This document shows positions 1 to 8,287 of a stretch of 64,000 nt of DNA, piece by piece. Positions within the stretch are counted from its first letter, which is position 1; each line of letters begins with the position of its first letter. The stretch is from Candidatus Amarobacter glycogenicus (GTDB taxonomy: Bacteria; Chloroflexota; Dehalococcoidia; Tepidiformales; Tepidiformaceae), in assembly GCA_016719395.1 (NCBI GenBank), contig JADJZF010000005.1, positions 170,418 through 234,417 of the forward strand. The letters run 5' to 3'. The position numbers and the translations under genes are program-made. Below the pieces are notes generated by a model. The model did not search any database. It saw nothing but the letters and a program-made list of their open reading frames with translations, and had not been told where the DNA came from.

Positions 1-1
1 G

Positions 2-646
2 GTCCCCGATGCTGTCCCTCTGGAAGTTGCTGCACTCGTTGGCTGCAGCGTCATGACGGGCGTCGGGGCCGTCACCAACACTGTCAAGCTCCAGGTCGGC
101 GAAACTGTCGCCGTCGTCGGTTGCGGCGGCGTCGGCCTCAACATCATCCAGGGCGCCCGTCTCGCCGGCGCCTCTCGCATCATCGCGGTCGACATGCTGG
201 AATCGAAGCTCGCCGCGGCGAAGGAGTTCGGCGCCACCGATGTCGTCGATGCCTCAAGCGGCGACGCCGTTGCCCAGGTCCAGGCCCTCACTGGCGGCGG
301 AGTGGACTATGCCTTCGAGGCCATCGGCCTCATGAAGACCGCGCAACAGTGTTTCGAAATGGCACGCCGCGGTGGGCAGGCGGTGATCGTCGGCATGCTC
401 CCGCTCACCGAGCAACTCACCATCCCGAACGCCGGCATGTCGTTCCTCGGGGAAAAGGGCATCGTGGGCAGCTACTACGGCTCCACTCGCCAGACCTACG
501 ACATGCCGTGGCTGATGGAGCTCTACCGCCAGAAGCGCCTCAAGATCGATGAGCTCATTTCTCGCAGGTATCAGCTCAGCCAGATCAACGAAGCCTATGA
601 CGCCCTCAAGGGCGGCGAGGTCAACCGCTCGGTGATCGTCTTCTAA
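2..646 (+). CDS. Zinc-type alcohol dehydrogenase, C-terminal part (5' end outside window)
   Basis: The frame is open from base 2, so the start lies upstream of the window. The visible 214 residues are the Rossmann NAD(P)-binding half and C-terminal tail of a medium-chain, zinc-type alcohol dehydrogenase. The dinucleotide motif VVGCGGVGLN and the acidic residue ending the second strand (IIAVD) are visible. The early stretch LVGCSVMTGVGAV resembles class III / NDMA-dependent alcohol dehydrogenases. The zinc-ligand domain is not in the window, so substrate cannot be judged. A strong hairpin follows the stop codon. Confidence 0.9.
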   Translation, partial: VPDAVPLEVAALVGCSVMTGVGAVTNTVKLQVGETVAVVGCGGVGLNIIQGARLAGASRIIAVDMLESKLAAAKEFGATDVVDASSGDAVAQVQALTGGGVDYAFEAIGLMKTAQQCFEMARRGGQAVIVGMLPLTEQLTIPNAGMSFLGEKGIVGSYYGSTRQTYDMPWLMELYRQKRLKIDELISRRYQLSQINEAYDALKGGEVNRSVIVF

Positions 647-669
647 TCCGGGCTTCGCCTCCACCGAAC

Positions 670-700
670 GAGAAGGCCCGCCGAACCGGCGGGCCTTCTC
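670..700 (+). terminator. Hairpin terminator after alcohol dehydrogenase
   Basis: A perfect 14-bp stem (GAGAAGGCCCGCCG and its complement) closes a 3-base AAC loop. It lies 24 bases after the alcohol dehydrogenase stop and between two convergent genes, so it probably serves both. The following bases are only moderately T-rich. Confidence 0.8.
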
Positions 701-726
701 TGTTCTGCGTTTTCGCAGACGAGGTC

Positions 727-1200
727 TCAGTCCTTCGAACAGGCGAGCACCGGGTCGTAGTCCGGCATGTCGGTGATCTTCTCCACCGGCTGGATCCAGG
801 CGATCTTCCCGTGCTTGTCGACGACGATGACGACCCGGTTCGCGATGCCTCGCGGCTCGATGACGACGCCATATTTGCGCGCCGTGTCCCCCAGGGGAGC
901 GAAATCACTCAATATCGGGAACTCCAACCCGAGTTCTTTCTTCCACGCGGCCTGTGCCCACACACCGTCGCTCGAGATCACCACGGGCAGGGCGTCCTGG
1001 CTCGCGAACTCCTCCCTCTTCTTCTCGATCAGCGGCATCTGGTTGCTGCAGGCCGGGGAAAACGCCGCCGGGACGAAGTTGATCACCACGGCGTTCTTGC
1101 CTTCGTAATCGCTTAACTTGAACTTCTCGCCTGTTGGGCTCGAAGGGAGTTCGAAATCGGGGGCTTCGTCACCCACCTTGAGGGTGGCGGTCTCTGACAT
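727..1200 (-). CDS. Peroxiredoxin, AhpE-like (1-Cys type)
   Basis: Reduces peroxides in the cytoplasm through a peroxidatic cysteine. The 157-residue product has the thioredoxin-like AhpC/TSA fold: VGDEAPDFELP near the N-terminus and the active-site segment PAAFSPACSNQ around residue 50. The stretch from LSDFAPLG to GIANRVVIVVD closely follows mycobacterial AhpE. The only other cysteine is near the C-terminus (VLACSKD), so whether a resolving Cys is used is open. The frame extends upstream to 1290, but ATG at 1200 is preferred because GAGG lies just upstream. It is 29 bases downstream of the enoyl-CoA hydratase gene and may share its transcript. Confidence 0.88.
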   Translation of the reverse strand: MSETATLKVGDEAPDFELPSSPTGEKFKLSDYEGKNAVVINFVPAAFSPACSNQMPLIEKKREEFASQDALPVVISSDGVWAQAAWKKELGLEFPILSDFAPLGDTARKYGVVIEPRGIANRVVIVVDKHGKIAWIQPVEKITDMPDYDPVLACSKD

Positions 1201-1229
1201 TGGAACCTCACGGGACAAATTTGGGATAG

Positions 1230-2048
1230 CTAATCGATCGTAGCAGGCGCGGCATCTGGGCCGCCAATCGGGAACCGCTGGGCAGCCCATGCCGGCGGCC
1301 GCTTCTCGGCGAAGGCCGTCATTCCCTCGAGCGCCTCTGCGGAGGCGAAGTACCCTGCGGAGCGGGCAGCCATTTCTTCGAAGCCGGCGTGTAGCTCCAT
1401 CGCTGGCACATCCCGAATGAGTTGCTTTGCACCCCCGAGGGCCCCCGGCGCGCCTTTCCGAAGCGCGTCCAGGTACTGCTCGACGACGGTATCAAGCTCC
1501 GAAGCGGCAGTCGCACGGTTGAGCAATCCGATGGCGGCCGCTCTTTCTCCATCGAAAGCCTCCCCCGTGAGGAAGAGCTCCATCGCGACGGGCAGCGCCA
1601 GTTTGCGCACGAGGATGACCGAAATCACCGCCGGGATCACACCAATCCGGACTTCGTTCACCGCAAACGTCGCCGTATCCACACCGACCGCGATGTCGCA
1701 CGCCCCGACGAGACCCATCCCGCCCGCTCGTGCTGCGCCATTGATCCGCCCGACAACCGGTTTCGGCGCTTCCCACATCGCTTCGAGGATCGGCGCAAGC
1801 GATGTCGCTCCCGTGCTGGCGCCTCCCTGGTTCGCCTCACGTTGTTCCTTCAAGTCTGCGCCGGAGCAGAAGACCGTGCCGGTTGCCGTCAGGACGATCA
1901 CCCGGACACCGGCGTCGGCGATGGCCGCGTCCATGTGCGCCGCCAGCTCCCGGGTCAGCTGCTGCGAGAGAGCGTTCCGGTTGTGCGGCGAGTCCATGGT
2001 GATCGTCCCGACGCCATCCCGGAGTTCGTAGTGCACCAGTTCGGTCAT
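1230..2048 (-). CDS. Enoyl-CoA hydratase/isomerase family protein
   Basis: Crotonase-fold enzyme of 272 residues, expected to act on an acyl-CoA substrate in the cytoplasm. Family landmarks are NRNALSQQL near residue 18, the CoA and oxyanion segment FCSGADLKEQ, and NGAARAGGMGLVGACDIA forming the second oxyanion strand. The exact reaction cannot be read from sequence because the superfamily catalyses many. The open frame continues to 2561, but that extension is a shadow of the next gene. ATG at 2048 overlaps the upstream stop codon as ATGA, implying translational coupling. Confidence 0.85.
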   Translation of the reverse strand: MTELVHYELRDGVGTITMDSPHNRNALSQQLTRELAAHMDAAIADAGVRVIVLTATGTVFCSGADLKEQREANQGGASTGATSLAPILEAMWEAPKPVVGRINGAARAGGMGLVGACDIAVGVDTATFAVNEVRIGVIPAVISVILVRKLALPVAMELFLTGEAFDGERAAAIGLLNRATAASELDTVVEQYLDALRKGAPGALGGAKQLIRDVPAMELHAGFEEMAARSAGYFASAEALEGMTAFAEKRPPAWAAQRFPIGGPDAAPATID

Positions 2049-2842
2049 CGCTTCGCCTCTCGCGGGAACTCGCCTGGCTGCCGTCCCGCGCCGGGCGGCC
2101 CGGCGAATGCCTGGGCAATGCCCATCCACTCCCGCGCGGCCTCGCCGATGACTTCCAGTGAGGTGTCGGCGATATGCCGCCTCTGGGTGACGACGCGGCA
2201 GAAGTCGGTGGCGCTGCCCCGGACCACGTTCTCGTTGGTGTCGTCCCCGAGTTCCCAGGTCGCCCCGGAGGGCGCCGTCAGGGAGACGCGGACCGGCACC
2301 CTCGATGGCTCCAGGTTCCGTGTCTGGTAGCTGTACGGCCGCGTCCGCACCCCCAGGAAGGCGACATGCCGGAGCCTGTCGGTGTCCGGCCGCTCGACGC
2401 CCGCCACATCCACCACGTCCAGTCCGTGGGACCACGTCTCCATCAGCCGCGCGGTGACGTGCGAGACGCCGGACATCGGCGGGCCGGCCCACGGGATGCG
2501 CGCTGCGGGGTCGAGCGATTTGAGTGCCGCCCGCAGGTTGCCCGATGCGGTTCGCCACCACTCGAGGAGATCTCCGTGGGCGAGCGTCCTTGCGCGCTCG
2601 AGGTAGGCGGGTTCCCCGTTTTCGGGACGCCGGAAGTGTTCGCGAAGCGCCTCCGCGTCGGTGATCGCTAGGGCGGCCGCCTCGTCGAAGTGGGCAAGGT
2701 GGGCGACCTGGTCTCGCACCGCCCAGCCGATCGCGTGTGTCGGCTGCTCGAACACCGATGGGGCCAGTCGCTCGAGCACGCGCTCCAACGCGCGGTGCTC
2801 CTCAGCCAGGTCGTCTATCACTTCTTCAAACACGCTTGCCAT
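2045..2842 (-). CDS. TIGR03084-type / mycothiol-dependent maleylpyruvate isomerase-like metal-binding protein
   Basis: A 265-residue cytoplasmic protein resembling the TIGR03084 / DinB-like maleylpyruvate-isomerase N-terminal family. The helical segment WAVRDQVAHLAHFDEAAAL has the typical metal-ligand histidines, and a later HGLDVVDVAG is also family-like. Function is not established for this subfamily. ATG at 2842 is preferred over an earlier in-frame ATG because MASVFEEVIDDLAEEH matches the family's N-terminal helix. It is the first gene of the operon and couples to the enoyl-CoA hydratase through ATGA, hinting at acyl-CoA or aromatic metabolism (inference). TAGAGT lies 8 bases upstream of the start. 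Confidence 0.72.
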   Translation of the reverse strand: MASVFEEVIDDLAEEHRALERVLERLAPSVFEQPTHAIGWAVRDQVAHLAHFDEAAALAITDAEALREHFRRPENGEPAYLERARTLAHGDLLEWWRTASGNLRAALKSLDPAARIPWAGPPMSGVSHVTARLMETWSHGLDVVDVAGVERPDTDRLRHVAFLGVRTRPYSYQTRNLEPSRVPVRVSLTAPSGATWELGDDTNENVVRGSATDFCRVVTQRRHIADTSLEVIGEAAREWMGIAQAFAGPPGAGRQPGEFPREAKR

Positions 2843-2954
2843 GGGCTGGAACTCTACCCCGCGCGGCGCCGCCTGTCCGCGCACACAGTGGCGCCCCGCC
2901 GCCGAATCTGGCACGCTCTAAGTCTGTCCATTCTTTTCTCCGGAGGCACCACAG

Positions 2955-3399
2955 GTGAATCTGCTTAGTCGTCTCATTCGTCCGTCCGCCGTCGCGTTTG
3001 CTCACTGCGATGGCCCTTGCGGGGTCTACGACCCCGCCGCTGCCCGCATCGCCGCCGAAGCCGTCCTTTCCATGGAAAAAGATCGCCGCCCTCGGCGATG
3101 CCCAGGACGCGGCCACCATCAACACTCGCACGCGCTTCATCACCATCAAAGAGCAGCAGGCCGAGGTCGTGAAGAAGGAACTCGACATCCTCTGGCACGA
3201 CTACTTCAAGCCCGAGCACCTCGAGAAGTACCCGAACCTGCACGACACCTTCTGGAAGGCCGCCAAGCTCGCCTCGAAGAACAAGACCGAACAGGACCCG
3301 GCCAACGGCGAAGCGCTGATGGGCGCCGTCGAGGAGATCCACAAGATCTTCTGGGCGACCAAGAACCGCGACATCGCGTTCTACCGCGCGAACCCCTGA
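2955..3399 (+). CDS. sodN: Nickel superoxide dismutase precursor (frameshifted in this sequence)
   Basis: Disproportionates superoxide using a Ni centre bound by the processed N-terminus. The GTG start at 2955 follows GGAGG by 8 bases. A 16-residue propeptide is followed by the nickel hook HCDGPCGVYDP (His17, Cys18, Cys22). The frame then breaks: codons through SMEK run in one frame, but the rest (IAALGDAQDAATIN, KEQQAEVVKKE, YFKPEHLEKYPN, EEIHKIFWATKN) continues one frame over. The switch falls on an A5 run near 3076; removing one A restores a 147-residue precursor of normal length. The sequencing-error explanation is favoured because other genes show the same pattern. sodX lies 200 bp downstream. 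Confidence 0.9.
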
Positions 3400-3421
3400 T
3401 CCCGCTCGCGGACAAACGCAT

Positions 3422-3460
3422 GTAGGGCCCCGTGACTCGCCCGAGTCACGGGGCCCCTAC
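3422..3460 (+). terminator. Hairpin terminator after sodN
   Basis: The arms GTAGGGCCCCGTGACTCG and CGAGTCACGGGGCCCCTAC pair almost perfectly around a 2-base loop, with one bulged G in the right arm. TGTTTCC follows. The position 23 bases past the sodN stop fits a terminator or attenuator between sodN and sodX. Confidence 0.72.
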
Positions 3461-3599
3461 TGTTTCCCGGTGTGCGCATGAAGGGTGCTGCTGCGACTCT
3501 TCCGCTTGCGACGTACGCCCTCGCCGCGGCGATGCTCGCGTGCAGGGTCGAGAGAACGCGCTTGTGGCCAATTCGTCGCGCATCGGACAGGATGAGGGC

Positions 3600-4013
3600 A
3601 TGAGCAGTCCTGCCGGGCGGGTGGCGCCCGTCCTCTTCGGATCCGCGCTCATTGTTGCTGGAGTCGCGGCCGCCTTTCGCGTTGGCCGCCGCTTCCGCCG
3701 CTTCGCCATCTCCGGGACGTCGATGCTCCCGACCTTGCGCGCTGGCGACTGGGTGCTCGTCGATGAGCACGCCTATCGCGGCCGTCTACCGCGCCGCGGC
3801 CACATCCTCGTCGCCCGCGATCCTCGCGAACCCTGGCGCCACCTCGTCAAACGAGTCACCTCGGTCGATCTGCACGGGTACATCCGCATCGAAGGGGACA
3901 ACGCGGCGGCGAGCACCGACAGCCGGGATTTCGGCCCGCTGCCGGCCAGCCTCATCGCCGGGCGGGTGCGCTGGCGCTACTGGCCGCTCAGCCGAGCGGG
4001 CGCCGTGCTCTGA
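3600..4013 (+). CDS. sodX: NiSOD maturation protease, S26 signal-peptidase-like
   Basis: A 137-residue membrane-anchored serine protease of the S26 family, expected to remove the SodN propeptide and expose the Ni-binding histidine. One N-terminal membrane segment (about residues 9-26, APVLFGSALIVAGVAAAF) is followed by the catalytic serine box SGTSMLPTL and the catalytic lysine box HLVKRVTSV; EGDNAAASTDSRDFG is the usual S26 box E. Adjacency to sodN supports this role rather than general signal peptidase. ATG at 3600 has AGGATGAGGG just upstream. Its 3' end overlaps the convergent Nudix gene by 37 bp. Confidence 0.85.
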   Translation: MSSPAGRVAPVLFGSALIVAGVAAAFRVGRRFRRFAISGTSMLPTLRAGDWVLVDEHAYRGRLPRRGHILVARDPREPWRHLVKRVTSVDLHGYIRIEGDNAAASTDSRDFGPLPASLIAGRVRWRYWPLSRAGAVL

Positions 4014-4509
4014 TCGCGGCTGCCGGCCAGCTCCCTGAGCACAAGCCCGTCGGTCGGGAACGCGAACTCGGGCGGTGTTTCCGGTCCGAACCAGTCCAGT
4101 TCGGTGAATTCGCCGTCGATGGGATGGGGCTCGCCGTCACGCGCGATGCCCTCGAACCAGATGCCGACGGTCTGTTTGTCGCGGTTGTGGAAGTTCGAAT
4201 GCACGGCGACGACGCCGCCCAGGTCGACTCGGACTCCCGTTTCTTCCTCGAACTCGCGCACGGCTGCCTCGCGGACATCCTCGTCCCACTCCACGTAGCC
4301 GCAGGGGATGCACCAGAGTCCCGCGTAGATTCCCGTGGCGCGCGGCCCATCAGCACCCGTCCGGCTTCGTCCCGCAGCACGACGGCCACCCCCACAGCCG
4401 GGTTCTGGTACTCCACGAACGCGCACTCGCCACAGGTCTTGCGGGTCTTGCCTGCCCTCTCCGCCTCGACGAGCCGGTTCCCACAGTCAGGACAGAACGT
4501 CGCGCTCAC
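3977..4509 (-). CDS. Nudix hydrolase with N-terminal zinc ribbon (frameshifted in this sequence)
   Basis: A zinc ribbon (CPDCGNRL and CGECAFVEYQNP) precedes a Nudix domain, the layout of NudC-like/ADP-ribose pyrophosphatase-type enzymes. The Nudix box is GYVEWDEDVREAAVREFEEE, with the catalytic REFEEE intact. The GTG start at 4509 and residues through VLMGRA read in one frame; ATGIYAGLWCIPCG onward read in another. The switch is near 4343, where one extra G would restore a 177-residue protein. The start codon overlaps the FMN-reductase stop as GTGA, so the two are probably co-translated. Confidence 0.82.
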
Positions 4510-5054
4510 GGCTGGGGCAGCTTGCCCGCCGCTCGGAGCTCCGCCATCGCGACGAGGTCCTCAGCCACCTTCGCGATTGCAATCTTCACGCTCGCGTTCG
4601 CAGGTTGGTCGCCCGGTCCCCAGTGCTCGCTCGCCCGGGAGATCACGACGTCCGGCACAGCGGCGATGCCGCCGATGTGCCGCATCACCCGTGCGGTGTC
4701 CGTCACGCCTGGCTCCGCGTCTCCGCCCGCGATGCCGATGAGCGCGAACGGCTTGCCACCTGCGTGCGGCAGATCGATGAAGTCGAGTGCGTTTTTCAGG
4801 CCGCCCGGGATCGCCCCGTGGTACGAAGGCACCGTGATCAGGAAAGCATCGGCCGCGCTGCATGCTGCCCGGAAGGCGCCCACCGCCGCCGGGTACTGGT
4901 CCTCCGGCCTGCCGTCCATCAACGGCAACGAGCCGATCTCGAATCCCTCGCACTGCGCCCCGGCCGACTCGAGCACCTTGAACGCGAACTGGAGTGCCCG
5001 GTCCGCTGAACTGCGCGGTCGCATACTGCCGTTGATGCCAAGGATGCGCGTCAT
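4506..5054 (-). CDS. NADPH-dependent FMN reductase family protein
   Basis: A 182-residue flavodoxin-fold oxidoreductase of the NAD(P)H-dependent FMN/azo-reductase family, cytoplasmic. The phosphate-binding loop GINGSMRPRSSADR starts at residue 6, and TVPSYHGAIPGGLKNALDF is the family's second flavin-contact segment. The ATG at 5054 is favoured over the upstream in-frame ATG at 5105 because the fold begins immediately after it and TACGCT lies 6 bases upstream, consistent with a leaderless transcript. First gene of an operon with the Nudix gene; divergent from ribokinase with only 71 bp between starts. Confidence 0.87.
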   Translation of the reverse strand: MTRILGINGSMRPRSSADRALQFAFKVLESAGAQCEGFEIGSLPLMDGRPEDQYPAAVGAFRAACSAADAFLITVPSYHGAIPGGLKNALDFIDLPHAGGKPFALIGIAGGDAEPGVTDTARVMRHIGGIAAVPDVVISRASEHWGPGDQPANASVKIAIAKVAEDLVAMAELRAAGKLPQP

Positions 5055-5060
5055 CTCGTT

Positions 5061-5066
5061 AGCGTA
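5061..5066 (-). promoter_or_regulatory. Leaderless -10 element for FMN reductase
   Basis: TACGCT on the minus strand ends exactly 6 bases before the ATG at 5054, placing a predicted transcription start at the start codon. No Shine-Dalgarno sequence is present. Confidence 0.5.
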
Positions 5067-5113
5067 CGAACCCCCGGGCGAACGGGCGATGCGCACGGAG
5101 TCCATCCGCCTCG

Positions 5114-5119
5114 TACACT
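5114..5119 (+). promoter_or_regulatory. Leaderless -10 element for ribokinase
   Basis: TACACT is followed by six C bases and then the GTG start at 5126. There is no Shine-Dalgarno sequence. It lies back to back with the FMN-reductase element 48 bp away. Confidence 0.5.
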
Positions 5120-5125
5120 CCCCCC

Positions 5126-6034
5126 GTGAAGCCGCGGGTTGTGGTCGTAGGTTCGCTCATGATGGACCTCGTCGTCCGTGCGCCCCGCCTCCCCGTCATC
5201 GGCTAGTCCTTGCTCAGCCATAGCTTCAGGACTTCCCCAGGTGGCAAGGGCGGCAACCAGGCCATTGCCGCCGCGAGACTCGGTGCCTCCGTCACAATGA
5301 TCGGACAGGTCGGCGGCGACCGCTTTGGCGAGATCCTCCGCGAGAGACTCGAAGCTGAAGGCGTCGACACGCGATTCGTCTCCGTCGACCCGGAGCTGGG
5401 GACCGGCGTCGCCGTCCCCATCGTCCTCGATTCCGGCGAGAACGCGATCCTCGCGGTTCCACAGGCGAATCTGACCCTGTCTCCTCTGCTGATGGAACGG
5501 GCGCGCGATGTGATCTCTTCCGCCGGCATGCTTCTCGTGCAGTTCGAAGTCAACATGGACGCCACCCTCGCCGCCATGCGCCTGGCGGAGGCCGCGCGGG
5601 TCCCTATCCTGCTGAACCCTGCGCCAGTGGCTCCCTACCCTCCCGGGACGCTGGAACTCGCCTCCGTAATCGTCGCAAACGAGATCGAGGCCGCCGCGCT
5701 CGTTCCCTCCGCGTCGGGCGACCACGACGCCGAAGTTGAAGTGCTCCGCAGGTTGTCCAGGAGCGCCGTCATCACGCTCGGCCATGATGGCGCCGTCGTG
5801 GATGATGGGTCAGGCCCCAGGAGCATTCCGCCTTTCGCCGTCCAGGCGGTGGATTCGGTTGGAGCGGGAGACGCCTTCTGTGCGAGCCTCGCTCTTTCCC
5901 TCTGTGAAGGTGCGCCGCTGGCGACGGCCGCCCACTTCGCCGCCGCGGCAGGCGCCGTAGCTGTAACGCGTGCGGGTGCGCAGGCGTCGCTCCCAACTCG
6001 CCAGGAAGTGGAGGCGCTCCTTGCCGGCCGGTGA
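5126..6034 (+). CDS. rbsK: Ribokinase-like PfkB sugar kinase, interrupted by an in-frame TAG
   Basis: PfkB-family kinase, most like ribokinase, phosphorylating ribose or a similar sugar with ATP. Visible motifs are GSLMMDLVVRAPRLPVIG at the N-terminus, PGGKGGNQAIAAARLGA (sugar binding), LLNPAPVAPYP, and the catalytic box DSVGAGDAF near residue 250. Codon 27 is TAG (5204-5206) where ribokinases have the Glu of PGE; a single base change GAG to TAG explains it. Both sides are in the same frame, so this is a substitution rather than an indel. A TTG at 5210 could restart translation but would remove the first beta strand. Nonsense mutation or sequencing error; not decidable here. Confidence 0.8.
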
Positions 6035-6118
6035 CGGAACTTTCCCGCCTCTTTCGACGTTCCGTGTTGATGATGGCGATCGGTCGGCGGATACTGAACT
6101 CACCCCCGGGTTGGCTTT

Positions 6119-7040
6119 GTGAGCGCCCAACAACGATTCTGCCCAATCTGCAATCGCGCTTTCCAGGAGGCCGAAGCCGTCCTCCGCTGCGAGGGGCTGT
6201 TCCGGTGCTGCACCATCCCGGGTGCTGGGTGACCAACGGCGGCTGCGCGACGCAGGCCGACCATCGCGCCACCCCGGCCGCCATGGCCTACCCCACAACG
6301 ACCGTCCCGGCGGGACTCCCGCGCCGCATCCCGGCGAAGTTGCCTCGGCGCCGCCCCCGGCGACCTCCGAGCCCATTCCTTTTCGCCCCGCAAGTCGTTC
6401 ACCGGAAGGTACTTCGGACCCCGACGACCCACTCGTTATCGGCAGTGCCGAGATTCGGCCGATGGTCCACCGCACCCTACCCTCCACAGTTGGTGTTCCC
6501 TCGGTCCCACGACGCTACCAGCCACCGCCCGGCGAACAGATGCCCCGCCGCCAGATGCCGAAAATCTACGGGGGCCATCCGCTGCTTGCGTACTGGTACG
6601 TCCCGGCCGCCGTCGGACTCGCGATTTTCGTGGCCTTCGCCGTGATCTGGACGGTCGGGAGACTGACCGGCGAGGACGATGCCGCGACTCAACGCGCCCC
6701 ACCCCCGGCGGCAACAAGCGCCGCCTTGCCCACGCAATCCAACGCCACGCCAGGCCCGAGCGCCGCCGCGTCCCCGTCGTCATCGCCTTCCGCTGCGCCC
6801 AGCACCGGTCCCGGCAAGTTCAAGGGAGGCGATATCGTCACCGTCACCGGGACCGGGGAGTGTCTCAATGTCCGTGTGAAGCCGGGCCGTGAGAACGATG
6901 CGATAGTCTGTGTGAAAGACGGCACGGATCTTCGAGTCGTCGGCGGGCCAGAATCTGCGGGCGAACTAATCTGGTGGAAAGTCCAGACGGAATTGGGTGA
7001 GGGATGGGCGGCCGAAGACTACCTCGTAAAGAAGCCCTGA
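6119..7040 (+). CDS. Membrane protein with prokaryotic RING-type zinc finger and SH3b domain (multiple frameshifts)
   Basis: Joining three frames gives a protein of about 306 residues. The GTG start at 6119 opens a zinc finger: FCPICNRAF, then LRCEG, then VLHHPGCW, giving Cys-x2-Cys, Cys-x2-Cys and His/Cys ligands once two extra Gs (near 6197 and 6207) are removed. A C run near 6292 is one base short and returns the frame to HNDRPGGTPAPHPGEV. A proline-rich linker, a membrane segment around residues 155-178 (VPAAVGLAIFVAFAVIW) and a C-terminal SH3b-like domain (GECLNVRVKPG to GWAAEDYLV) follow. The zinc finger resembles Prok-RING_1. Function unknown. It overlaps the next lipoprotein gene by 37 bp. 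Confidence 0.6.
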
Positions 7041-8287
7041 GGTTCGCAGCGGCCCTGGGGGTGGCCGCCCTCCTGGTGCTGCTCCCTGGATGCCGCAATG
7101 GCGGTTCCGGCGACGCCGGGGCCTCGCCGGAACCGTTCGTCCTCGCCTCCCCATCATCCGCTGTCCCAACTCCCTCACCGACTCCCGACCTGCTGGCCAC
7201 ACCGCCTGCGTCCCATGTCGACGCACGCGCCTGGTTGCAAAGAGCCCTGGGACCGAGCGGGTTCGATCCCCCCTGCCCGCAGCGCTTTCAGCAAGCCGGC
7301 GTCGCCTGCACCGAAGGCGATGTGGACGGGGACGGCCTGAAGGACCTTGCCTACTTGTTGCCGGTCACGCTCCCCGGGACCCTGCTGCCCCATCCCTCGG
7401 CCGTCTTCCTCCGCCGCGGCGGCACACAGAAGCTTGAGGAGTTCGCAGTCGACCTGACCGCCGATGCGTCGCCGATGGGTATCGCCGCCTTTTCGCTGGT
7501 CGACCGCACCGGGGACGCGCGCGGAGACCTCACGTACCTCGAGAACCGCTGCGGAGCGAGCGGCTGCAAGACGACAGTCGTCATCCAAACTTGGGATGGG
7601 ACCGCCTGGCGGGACGCCGGCCCTGCCGATTCGGGCATCGCCAACGTCGATTCGGTCTCCTGGACTGGGAGCGGCGCCACCAGTGCCCTCAGGATCCACG
7701 GCGGTAAGCTCCCTGCTTCTGCGCCGGCCGAAGCAGGACCGTCCCGCGCCGCGACCACAACCCTGCAACTGGTCGGTTCCCGCTACACCGCGACGAAAGT
7801 CGAACACGACTCGGCCGAGTACCTTTACCAGGCATTCCTCGATGCCGATGCCATCTTCGACCGGGACAAGGAAGCCTCGTTCGCGGCATTCGAATCTGTG
7901 CTGACCCGCGAGGCGCTCAAGGACTGGAAAGCGAAGCCAGACCAGAAGGACCGCCGTCCGGCCCTCAAGGGTTTCGCACTCTTCCGCATCGTCCTGGCCA
8001 AGGCCGTCCTTCAAGACGACGCAGCCTCGATCACCGCGGCCATTGACCGGGTCATCCTCCAGAGTGCCCTGCCCGACTTCGAGCCGCTCTTCGTCAACGT
8101 TGCCATGGAGTTCCGGCGCGGCTACAACGAAAGCGGTGGCCTCATCGGCGGGTGCGCCGCAGTCAACCTCTACCTCACCCGGCCCGCGGCCGGAGCCGAC
8201 ACCCGCGCCTACGTCGAGCAACTCTTCAACTACGGATACGCGAACCCCGCGGGAAGCGCCTGGCTCACGAAAATCTGCCCGTTCTAA
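7004..8287 (+). CDS. Putative lipoprotein with EF-hand-like calcium loop
   Basis: A 427-residue exported protein of unknown function. The N-terminus has basic residues, a hydrophobic stretch and the lipobox LLPGC, then a low-complexity Ser/Pro/Thr spacer typical of surface lipoproteins. EGDVDGDGLKDLAYLL near residue 108 is an EF-hand/FG-GAP-like calcium loop. The remainder (for example YNESGGLIGGCAAVNLYL) matches no family I recognise. It overlaps the RING/SH3b gene in another frame, so the pair may encode a cell-envelope system. It converges on ribH with a 4-bp overlap. Confidence 0.7.
   Translation: MGGRRLPRKEALRFAAALGVAALLVLLPGCRNGGSGDAGASPEPFVLASPSSAVPTPSPTPDLLATPPASHVDARAWLQRALGPSGFDPPCPQRFQQAGVACTEGDVDGDGLKDLAYLLPVTLPGTLLPHPSAVFLRRGGTQKLEEFAVDLTADASPMGIAAFSLVDRTGDARGDLTYLENRCGASGCKTTVVIQTWDGTAWRDAGPADSGIANVDSVSWTGSGATSALRIHGGKLPASAPAEAGPSRAATTTLQLVGSRYTATKVEHDSAEYLYQAFLDADAIFDRDKEASFAAFESVLTREALKDWKAKPDQKDRRPALKGFALFRIVLAKAVLQDDAASITAAIDRVILQSALPDFEPLFVNVAMEFRRGYNESGGLIGGCAAVNLYLTRPAAGADTRAYVEQLFNYGYANPAGSAWLTKICPF

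Noticed and set aside
1230..2561. Enoyl-CoA hydratase with a 171-residue N-terminal extension
   Set aside because: The extension is the out-of-frame shadow of the overlapping upstream gene; ATG 2048 matches the family start.
5204..5206. TAG in ribokinase read as pyrrolysine
   Set aside because: No pyl genes are present, the residue is normally Glu in this family, and a one-base change explains it.
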